Shown: positions 33,402 to 39,691 of the stretch, piece after piece
How the letters are laid out: each line of letters begins with the position of its first letter
Numbering within the stretch: position 1 is the stretch's first letter
Origin: an uncultured Thermoanaerobaculia bacterium
GTDB taxonomy: Bacteria > Acidobacteriota > Thermoanaerobaculia > Multivoradales > Multivoraceae
Reading direction: 5' to 3'
Assembly (NCBI GenBank): GCA_951813015.1
Contig: CATOTG010000011.1
Span: 83,843 to 129,888 of the forward strand
DNA length: 46,046 nt
The notes under the pieces: model-generated
The model's database searches: none
The model's input: only the letters and a program-made list of their open reading frames with translations
Told to the model about the DNA's origin: nothing
Program-made: the position numbers and the translations under genes

Positions 33402-35322
33402 CAGCCGCCGTGGCGGCCAGGAACGTGACCCAGGCGCCGAGCCAGCCCAGTCCGGTCATGTAGACGAAGGTGAAGGCCGGCCAACGCCACTTCCCCGTCT
33501 CGCGACGGATCACGGCCAGGGTCGACATGCACTGCATGGCGAAAGCGAAGTAGACGAGCAGGGCAAGCGCGGACGGACGGGACAGCAACGGTTCGCCGGC
33601 GCCGTCGCCGACACCGGCCAGAACGCGGCCAAGCCCCTCGCCTTCCTCGTCTTCGTGGGCGTAGATCTGGGCCAGGGTGGCGACCATGACCTCGCGCGCC
33701 GCCTGAGACGCGACCAGGCCGACGTTGATCCGCCAGTCGAAGTCCATCGGCGCGAACACCGGCTCGATGAATCTGCCCACCGAGGCGGCGTAGCTGCCCT
33801 CGAGGATCGCCTGCTGGTTGGCCGCGGCGCCGAGTTCCGGGTCGGCGGCGCGCCGCGGCAGGTTGAGCAGGAACCAGAGAACGATGCTGACGCAGAGGAT
33901 GATCGTGCCGGCGCGTCGCAGGAACATCTTCGCGCGGTCCCAGACTCCGAGAAGGATGTCGCTCGGCCGCGGCAGGCGAAAGGGAGGAAGCTCCAGGTAG
34001 AACGGCAGCGACGCGCCGCGCCTCAAGCCGCGCTGGAGCACCGCGGCCGAAACCAGGGCCGCCGCCGTACCCAGGAGGTAAAGACCTCCCAGGGTCAAGC
34101 CCTGCCAGGTGAAGGGGCCGAACACCGGGTCGGCGGGAATGAAGGCCGCGATCAGCAAGGTGTACACGGGCAGCCGGGCCGAGCAGGTGGCGAACGGCGC
34201 GACCAGAATCGTCGTCAGCCGATCCCTTTCAGAGGGGATGGTCCGGGTCGCCATGATGCCGGGAACCGCGCATGCGTACGAGGAAAGCAGGGCGAGGAAA
34301 CACCGCCCCTCCAGGCCTGCCCAGCCCATCACCCGGTCCACGACGAAGGCGGCCCGGGCCATGTAGCCGCATCCCTCGAGAAACAGGATGACGGTGAACA
34401 GGAGGACGATCTGGGGCAGGAAGACGATCACCGCGCCGACGCCCCGAATCACGCCGTCGGCGAGCAGCCGGGTCAGCAACGAGTCCGGCACAACGGTGAG
34501 CAACCAGTCGGCGAGGCCGTCCGTCATCCCCGACATCAGGTCCATCGCGGGAGTGGCCCAGGTGAAGATGGCCTGGAAGAAGAGAGCGACGAAGGTGAGA
34601 AACACTGCTGGCCCGAGCACCGGATGGAGCAGGAAGCGGTCGAGCCGCCGGCTCCAGTGGTCCGCTTGCGGGACCTTGCGCCGGCATCGCCCGAGGACAC
34701 CGTACGCCCATTCGAACCTCTGCTCCGGCGTATCGGCCCGGGCGGCTTCCCCCAAGGCCTCCGACCGGGTCCAGTGTCCGGATTCGGCCACCAGGGCCCC
34801 CAGATCGTCGATGCCGAGGCCCCGGTTGCCGACCACGCCCAGCACCGGCACACCGAGTTCGGCGCCCAGAACCTCGAGATCGATCTCGCCATGCCGTGCC
34901 TTCAACTCGTCGATCATCGTGAGGGCAATGCAGAGGGGCAGCCCCAGTTCCGCGGCTTCCGCCACCAGGGGCAGGGCCCGCTCGATCGTCGTGGCATCCA
35001 GGACAACCACCACGCCATCCGGCGACGGCTCTTCGAACTCGCCGCGCAGAACGCGCACCGCGACCGCTTCGTCCTCCGACTGCGGTTCCAGGCTGTACAC
35101 GCCCGGAAGATCGATGAGCCGGACGGACAGATCCGTGAACCGGGCGCGGAGGTCGCCCTCGCGGCGGTCGACCGTCACCCCCGGGTAGTTTCCCGCCTTC
35201 GCGCGGTGGCCGGTCAAGGCATTGAACAGGGTGGTCTTGCCCGAGTTGGGCGCCCCGAGAAACGCGATACGCGCTGGCCTCCCGGATGGGGCGCCCGTGC
35301 CCAAACGGACAAGTTCCGTCAT
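33394..35322 (-). CDS. feoB: Ferrous iron transport protein B
   Basis: FeoB is the inner-membrane ferrous-iron permease with a GTPase domain. The 642-residue product has G1 GAPNSGKTTLFNAL, G2 GNYPGVTVD, G3 DLPGVYSL, then a helical region and membrane parts with Gate motifs (EGCGYMARAAFVVDRVMGWA, SYACAVPGIMATRTI and FATCSARLPVYTLLIAAF). The usual G4 NxxD reads TMID here. It is shorter than the common 700-770 residue form. The start at ATG 35322 overlaps the feoA stop by four bases, and the 3' end lies in a tandem repeat. No FeoC is present. Confidence 0.95.
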   Translation of the reverse strand: MTELVRLGTGAPSGRPARIAFLGAPNSGKTTLFNALTGHRAKAGNYPGVTVDRREGDLRARFTDLSVRLIDLPGVYSLEPQSEDEAVAVRVLRGEFEEPSPDGVVVVLDATTIERALPLVAEAAELGLPLCIALTMIDELKARHGEIDLEVLGAELGVPVLGVVGNRGLGIDDLGALVAESGHWTRSEALGEAARADTPEQRFEWAYGVLGRCRRKVPQADHWSRRLDRFLLHPVLGPAVFLTFVALFFQAIFTWATPAMDLMSGMTDGLADWLLTVVPDSLLTRLLADGVIRGVGAVIVFLPQIVLLFTVILFLEGCGYMARAAFVVDRVMGWAGLEGRCFLALLSSYACAVPGIMATRTIPSERDRLTTILVAPFATCSARLPVYTLLIAAFIPADPVFGPFTWQGLTLGGLYLLGTAAALVSAAVLQRGLRRGASLPFYLELPPFRLPRPSDILLGVWDRAKMFLRRAGTIILCVSIVLWFLLNLPRRAADPELGAAANQQAILEGSYAASVGRFIEPVFAPMDFDWRINVGLVASQAAREVMVATLAQIYAHEDEEGEGLGRVLAGVGDGAGEPLLSRPSALALLVYFAFAMQCMSTLAVIRRETGKWRWPAFTFVYMTGLGWLGAWVTFLAATAAGA

Positions 35323-35564
35323 GAGGCGCGCGACCGGACGCGGATCCGACTCGCCTCGCTGCGGCGCAGGCTGAGGGTGGCGCCGTGGAGTTCGTACATC
35401 GCCGGGTCGCCCAGCGGCGCGCGGCGAACGAACCGCACCGCCGCTCCCCGGCAGAAACCGATTTCCCGCAGACGCCAACTGAAAGGGCCGTCCCCGGTCA
35501 CTTCCGCGATCTCGACCAGCCGGTCGTCGCCCGAATCCGCCAACTCGGCCAGTGTCCGATCCAT
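35319..35564 (-). CDS. feoA: Ferrous iron transport protein A
   Basis: FeoA is a small SH3-like cytoplasmic partner of FeoB. The 81-residue product from ATG 35564 matches: LADSGDDRLVEIAEVTGDG, SWRLREIGFCRGAAVRFV and GDPAMYELHGATLSLRRSEA, with the DxLxxxGFxxG-type core reading LREIGFCRG. Longer open frames upstream run through the tRNA-Leu region and add unrelated residues. A GTG about 12 codons upstream is an alternative start. It overlaps feoB by four bases (ATGA). Confidence 0.88.
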   Translation of the reverse strand: MDRTLAELADSGDDRLVEIAEVTGDGPFSWRLREIGFCRGAAVRFVRRAPLGDPAMYELHGATLSLRRSEASRIRVRSRAS

Positions 35565-35733
35565 TTCGGACCGGGAGAGTACCAGTTTTTCCCGCACTAC
35601 CCGCACGGGCGACTCCTCCGGAGCGCAGGTCCGGTCCAAAGTCGGGAACTTCGGTGACCGATGTGAGGAAACCACTCCGGAATCGGCAACTCGGCGCCGG
35701 CACGGCTCAGGGAATGAAGGCCTCCCGCCCGCA

Positions 35734-35752
35734 TCCAGCGTGGAGCGCTGGA
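35734..35752 (-). terminator. Hairpin downstream of the Gly-Cys-Leu tRNA cluster
   Basis: A perfect seven-base stem TCCAGCG/CGCTGGA with a five-base loop lies 37 bases after tRNA-Leu(UAA). No T run follows, but the position suits a terminator or processing site for the tRNA transcript, or separation from feoA. Confidence 0.45.
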
Positions 35753-35788
35753 CTTTGGAATGGCCCTGCCTGAGGAGCAGCAGCGACG

Positions 35789-35873
35789 TGCCGGAGGTGG
35801 GAGTCGAACCCACACGCCCAGACAAGGGCGGGGGATTTTAAGTCCCCTGCGTCTGCCGTTCCGCCACTCCGGC
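35789..35873 (-). tRNA. tRNA-Leu (anticodon UAA)
   Basis: A class II tRNA with acceptor arms GCCGGAG and CTCCGGC, anticodon loop CTTAAAA (anticodon UAA), a long variable arm and a GTTCGA T-loop. No CCA is encoded after the discriminator A, unlike tRNA-Leu(CAA) and the two neighbouring tRNAs. It is the third tRNA of a Gly-Cys-Leu cluster. Confidence 0.95.
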
Positions 35874-35950
35874 GTCTACCGCTTCGTCTCTCCTGGTTCA
35901 CACCGACTCAACCGCGGCGATCAGCTTCCGCGAATGCAAGACAGGAAGTC

Positions 35951-36025
35951 TGGAGGCGACGGCCGGATTCGAACCGGCGAATAAGGGTTTTGCAGACCCT
36001 CGCCTTACCACTTGGCCACGTCGCC
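35951..36025 (-). tRNA. tRNA-Cys (anticodon GCA)
   Basis: Acceptor arms GGCGACG and CGTCGCC, anticodon loop CTGCAAA (GCA), T-loop GTTCGAA, discriminator U and an encoded CCA. U73 is typical of tRNA-Cys. It lies in the middle of the Gly-Cys-Leu cluster. Confidence 0.96.
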
Positions 36026-36067
36026 GTTGCGGACTTCGGTGCCGGTTCTCAGTCGGCACGGCTCGCA

Positions 36068-36142
36068 TGGAGCGGGAAACGGGATTCGAACCCGCGACCC
36101 CAACCTTGGCAAGGTTGTGCTCTACCACTGAGCTATTCCCGC
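36068..36142 (-). tRNA. tRNA-Gly (anticodon GCC)
   Basis: Acceptor arms GCGGGAA and TTCCCGC, D-arm AGCTCAGTGGTAGAGC, anticodon loop TTGCCAA (GCC), T-loop GTTCGAA, discriminator U and an encoded CCA. It is the first tRNA of the cluster, about 40 bases after a strong promoter. Confidence 0.97.
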
Positions 36143-36186
36143 GCCGGAGCAAACCCGCCGGACAACCGGCAGGCCCTGAGTCGCGG

Positions 36187-36216
36187 AGAATACGGCCCTC
36201 TCTCCGGCACTGTCAA
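36187..36216 (-). promoter_or_regulatory. Sigma-70-type promoter of the Gly-Cys-Leu tRNA cluster
   Basis: On the minus strand it reads TTGACA, 18 bases, then TATTCT. The -35 is a perfect consensus and the -10 matches four of six. Transcription would start near 36180, giving a 38-base leader before tRNA-Gly. Confidence 0.7.
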
Positions 36217-36310
36217 CTCGCGAGCGGCGCGGGGCTGCTAGACCGAGGAGCAACGATGCCGGGCCGGATGCATGGCCGCTCGAATGCAGCGCGACTTCTG
36301 CCACGGGCCG

Positions 36311-36730
36311 CTAGAGCCAGCTTCGCCTGCCCGCGTCGTCGACGGTGAAGGCGTCGGGATAGTGAACGAATCGCCACTCCCCCGGCTCGGGCTGCCAGGT
36401 CGCCGCGACGACATCGAAACGGCACGGACCGAGCCGCAGCGGCGTACGGTCGGGGTCGCTGAGGTAGGCCTCGGCCGCCCGGACCAGACGGCCCCGCTTG
36501 CGACGGTCGACCGCCGCGGCCGCGCCGCCGAAACGCGGGTCGAAGCGGGCCTTGACCTCGACGAAGCAGAGCGTGTCTCCATCCATCGTGATCAGGTCCA
36601 GTTCGCCGCCAACGGTGTCGACGTTCCGGCCCACGATCCGGTGTCCGCTCTTCCTGAGCAAATCGGCGGCGGCCTGCTCCGCCTCGGCGCCGCTCAGGCG
36701 CGGCTCGCCTTCCGCTCCCCCTCCGGTCAT
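36311..36730 (-). CDS. yraN: YraN family protein (UPF0102)
   Basis: A 139-residue member of the endonuclease-like YraN/UPF0102 family, whose cellular role is unclear. The characteristic core is GGELDLITMDGDTLCFVEVK followed by AVDRRKRGRLVRAAEAYL, which resembles a PD-(D/E)XK nuclease centre. It starts at ATG 36730, 11 bases after the cysS stop. Confidence 0.9.
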   Translation of the reverse strand: MTGGGAEGEPRLSGAEAEQAAADLLRKSGHRIVGRNVDTVGGELDLITMDGDTLCFVEVKARFDPRFGGAAAAVDRRKRGRLVRAAEAYLSDPDRTPLRLGPCRFDVVAATWQPEPGEWRFVHYPDAFTVDDAGRRSWL

Positions 36731-36741
36731 GCCGACTCGGG

Positions 36742-38175
36742 TCAGGACCGCTTCCAGCGACTGCCGCCCGGGGCGTCCTCGACCACCACGCCGGCAGCCG
36801 CCAGCTGGTCGCGGATGCGGTCCGCGGCGGCGAAGTCCCTCGCCGCTCTCGCCGCGCTTCTCGACTGGACCAGCCTCTCTATCTCCGCGTCGCTCAGGCC
36901 GCCGGGTTCCTCGTCCGGCGCGGCCCCGGAATCTCCGTTCCAGGCGCTCGCGTCCAGCACCGCCAGCACCTGATCGGCGCGCTGCAGCAAGCCCTCCACC
37001 CGCTCCCGGGCGCCGAACGGCAGACCCCGGTCGATCACACCGTTCACGTCATGGACGAATCGGAACACCGCGCCGAGGGCGGCGGAAGTGTTCAGGTCGT
37101 CGGCCAGAGCGGCGACGAAGGCGCCCTCGAAGCCCGTCGCGGCCTCTTCGAGAGGCGCCTTGTCGCCAGCCTGCTCCGTCTGATGGGCGAGTCGAAAGCG
37201 CATGTCGTCGACCCGCTTGAGAGCCCTGTCCGCCTCCGCCACCTTGGCGAAGGTGAAGTCGAGTTGCTGCCGGTAGTGAACCGATATCAGCAGATAGCGG
37301 ACCGAACGGGCCGCCAGTCCTCTCGTCTCGAGGTCGGCAAGTGTGTAGCAGTTGCCCAGGGACTTGGACATCTTGTCGCCTTCGACGGTCAGGTGCTCCG
37401 AGTGGAGCCAGTACCGAGCCAACGGGCTGCCGTTCGCGGACTCGCTCTGGGCAATCTCGTTCTCGTGATGCGGAAACAGATTGTCGACACCGCCGCAGTG
37501 AATGTCGAAGGTCTTCCCCAGGTACCTCTGGCTCATCGCCGAGCACTCGATGTGCCACCCCGGACGACCGGGTCCCCAGGGTGACGCCCATTGCGGCTCG
37601 CCCTCCTTGGCCCCCTTCCAGAGGACGAAGTCGCGCGCATCCTCCTTGCCGTACTCGTCGCTCTGCACGCGCTCACCGCGGCGCACCTGATCGAGGTCGA
37701 TTCCCGACAACTTGCCGTAGTCCTCGTCGGCGGCGATGCGGAAGAAGACGGAGTCGCCGGCCCGGTAGGCGTAGCCTTCCTCCAGCAACTGTTCGACCAT
37801 CGCGATCATCTCGTCGATGTGACCCGTGGCTCGAGGGTAGTGTTCCACCCTCTCGATCCGGAGGGCGGCCAGGTCCTCGAAGAAGGAACTGACATGGGGC
37901 GCGGTAAACGCGCCGATGTCGACGCCCGCCTCGAGCGCCGCGGCGATGATCTTGTCCTCGACATCGGTGAGGTTCATCGCCTGCGTGACCCGGTAGCCGA
38001 AGAATCCGAGCGTCCTGCGCAGCACATCCTCGAACACGAACGTGCGCAGGTTCCCGATGTGAACCCGGTCGTAGACGGTCGGGCCGCAGGTATAGAGCCG
38101 GACGTGACCAGGCTCGAGCGGCTCGAGTGTCTCCAGCCGTCGCCCGAGAGAGTTGTAGAACTTCACCGCTTCCAT
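36742..38175 (-). CDS. cysS: Cysteinyl-tRNA synthetase
   Basis: CysS charges tRNA-Cys. The 477-residue product has the zinc-site CGPTVYDRVHIGNLRTF (the family's HIGH-type motif reads HIGN), the second metal ligand segment GWHIECSAM, DIHCGGVDNLFPHHENEIAQ and the catalytic loop KMSKSLGN. The start is ATG 38175 with GGAG eight bases upstream. The longer frame upstream adds Pro- and Arg-rich residues of another kind. It is 11 bases upstream of yraN. Confidence 0.97.
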   Translation of the reverse strand: MEAVKFYNSLGRRLETLEPLEPGHVRLYTCGPTVYDRVHIGNLRTFVFEDVLRRTLGFFGYRVTQAMNLTDVEDKIIAAALEAGVDIGAFTAPHVSSFFEDLAALRIERVEHYPRATGHIDEMIAMVEQLLEEGYAYRAGDSVFFRIAADEDYGKLSGIDLDQVRRGERVQSDEYGKEDARDFVLWKGAKEGEPQWASPWGPGRPGWHIECSAMSQRYLGKTFDIHCGGVDNLFPHHENEIAQSESANGSPLARYWLHSEHLTVEGDKMSKSLGNCYTLADLETRGLAARSVRYLLISVHYRQQLDFTFAKVAEADRALKRVDDMRFRLAHQTEQAGDKAPLEEAATGFEGAFVAALADDLNTSAALGAVFRFVHDVNGVIDRGLPFGARERVEGLLQRADQVLAVLDASAWNGDSGAAPDEEPGGLSDAEIERLVQSRSAARAARDFAAADRIRDQLAAAGVVVEDAPGGSRWKRS

Positions 38176-38238
38176 CAGGCGACTCCATGCCGCGTTGAAC
38201 CCGGATGGCGCGAGTCGCGCCACACGCGCCCCACCCGG

Positions 38239-38258
38239 CGCGCCCGCTGGCGGGCGCG
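38239..38258. terminator. GC-rich hairpin between the lipoprotein gene and cysS
   Basis: A perfect eight-base stem CGCGCCCG/CGGGCGCG with loop CTGG. It lies about 80 bases past the lipoprotein stop and 64 before the cysS start. No T run is present, so the role is uncertain. Confidence 0.4.
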
Positions 38259-38336
38259 TGAGTGGCGCCGGCGACAGTAGCAACGGCGACCGGGGCGGGT
38301 CCACCCGTCGCGGCCGCCACGACCGAGCGGAACGGC

Positions 38337-38879
38337 TCAGAGATCGACGCTGACCGTTCCGCCCGCCCAGTTCAGCGAGATCCGATCGCCGAAGCCGTCG
38401 AAGGCCTCCTGGCCGCTGAAGTCGAAGGTCCCGCTGCCGTCTGCCACCGCGGTGAAACGGACGACGGCGACCGTGCCGTCGCCGGTCAGACCGGCCACCG
38501 CCCCGAAATGGGTGGCGCCGACGAGAACACGGCCCGCCCCGGCCTGATTGACCTGCAGCGCGGGAAACACGCCGGCGCCCGTGTCCTCGTAGCGCAGCAG
38601 ATTCGCGGGAAACAGGAGTTCGAAGTTGAGACCGTAAAGACCCTCCACGCCGACGGCAACGATCTCGACCTCGAGCGTCGTCCCCAACGCGCTGCCGCGC
38701 ATCCCGACCGACCCGTCCCCGACCTGCGCCGCCAGGAAGTTGACGCCACGCGGCGCCGGCTCAGGGAGCGCGGTCGGACTGCGTCCACCGCTGTCGCAGG
38801 CCACAAGTCCCACCGCCAGGATGACAGCCGCCCGCAGTGCCGGAAGGCTCAGGGCGCTGCCTGTGCCTGACGCGCTCAG
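38337..38879 (-). CDS. Predicted lipoprotein with cohesin-like domain
   Basis: The frame holds a lipoprotein signal, LRAAVILAVGLVAC, with lipobox LVAC, and then a beta-rich domain: GTTLEVEIVAVGVEGLYGLN, FELLFPANLLRYED and AVVRFTAVADGSGTFDFSGQ. This pattern resembles the cohesin fold (type I/III), found in exported proteins, though the match is by eye. The obvious GTG at 38813 is inside the signal, so the true start must be upstream, where only CTG codons are in frame. The candidate listed is CTG 38879, overlapping the def stop (CTGA); CTG near 38849 is another. It follows def directly. Confidence 0.6.
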   Translation of the reverse strand: MSASGTGSALSLPALRAAVILAVGLVACDSGGRSPTALPEPAPRGVNFLAAQVGDGSVGMRGSALGTTLEVEIVAVGVEGLYGLNFELLFPANLLRYEDTGAGVFPALQVNQAGAGRVLVGATHFGAVAGLTGDGTVAVVRFTAVADGSGTFDFSGQEAFDGFGDRISLNWAGGTVSVDL

Positions 38880-39406
38880 CGCTCTTCGCCGGCGTTGACC
38901 GGCCCGTTCGCGCGAAGCCGGCGAAGAAAACTCCTGGCCCGCTGTCGGCGCAGTCCACGCAGCCGATCGACAAACAGGACGCCGTCCAGATGATCGAGCT
39001 CATGCTGGATCGCGCGCGCCTCGAGTTCCTCCGCGTCGATTTCGAAGGCCGAGCCCTCCAGGTCGGTGGCCGCAATGCGAACGGTCGCCGGGCGCGTGAC
39101 CTTCTCGGTAAAGTCGGGAATCGAGAGGCAGCCTTCCGTATCCGTGTCCACGCCGGCCGAATCGACGACGCGAGGGTTCACCAGGACCCGCACCGCTTCA
39201 CGATCCATTCCGGCCGTCGCGTCGACCACCGCGACCCGCAGCTCGACGCCAACCTGGGGAGCGGCCAAGCCGACCCCGGGAGCTTCGTGCATCGTCTCGA
39301 TCATGTCCGCAACCAGGCGCGTCAGATCCGCTCCGAACTCCTCTACCGGTGCACACTGCACCCGTAGCACGGGGTCCGGGTAGAGACGGATCGGAAGAAC
39401 GGACAT
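38876..39406 (-). CDS. def: Peptide deformylase
   Basis: Def removes the formyl group from new proteins. All three motifs are present: GVGLAAPQVG, EGCLSIP (with the metal-binding cysteine) and QHELDHLDG (HExxH). The start at ATG 39406 gives 176 residues and the normal N-terminus SVLPIRLYPDPVLR. It is the first gene of a minus-strand run with the lipoprotein, cysS and yraN. A TATGAT at about 39440-39445 could be its -10 element. Confidence 0.96.
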   Translation of the reverse strand: MSVLPIRLYPDPVLRVQCAPVEEFGADLTRLVADMIETMHEAPGVGLAAPQVGVELRVAVVDATAGMDREAVRVLVNPRVVDSAGVDTDTEGCLSIPDFTEKVTRPATVRIAATDLEGSAFEIDAEELEARAIQHELDHLDGVLFVDRLRGLRRQRARSFLRRLRANGPVNAGEER

Positions 39407-39567
39407 GCAATCCCTACGCGGCACGAAAGCCGGACGACGATCATACGGGAAGGTCTGCCGCCCAACCGGCCACCGTCCCCGTGCGTAGACGCCTGTGTGC
39501 CGTTCCCGCTACGGTCGATTCCCGGCAGTTGCCCTCAAGAGTCCAGCCACGAACGGAGTCCGCCTTC

Positions 39568-39583
39568 TGGCATGGGGATTGCT
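39568..39583 (+). promoter_or_regulatory. Near-consensus sigma-54 promoter (-24/-12) of the FecR/DUF6600-like gene
   Basis: The site reads TGGCATG, four bases, TTGCT, with GG and GC exactly 12 bases apart as sigma-54 promoters require; only one base departs from TGGCACG. Transcription would start near 39594, about 98 bases before the ATG at 39692. RpoN is encoded in this window (15275-16942). No enhancer-binding activator gene is seen here. Confidence 0.6.
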
Positions 39584-39691
39584 GAGTCAGTTCTGCAGTA
39601 CAACACCCGCACCCAGGTCGGGCCATGCCGGGCCCGGCAGCCGCCTCCCCGGTGGTAGCGTGCAGACTCCGACCCGGTTGGAGGAAACAAG

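Noticed and set aside
35565..35825. N-terminal extension of feoA through the tRNA-Leu flank
   Set aside because: The added residues have no FeoA similarity and derive from the tRNA-Leu region; the conserved protein begins at ATG 35564.
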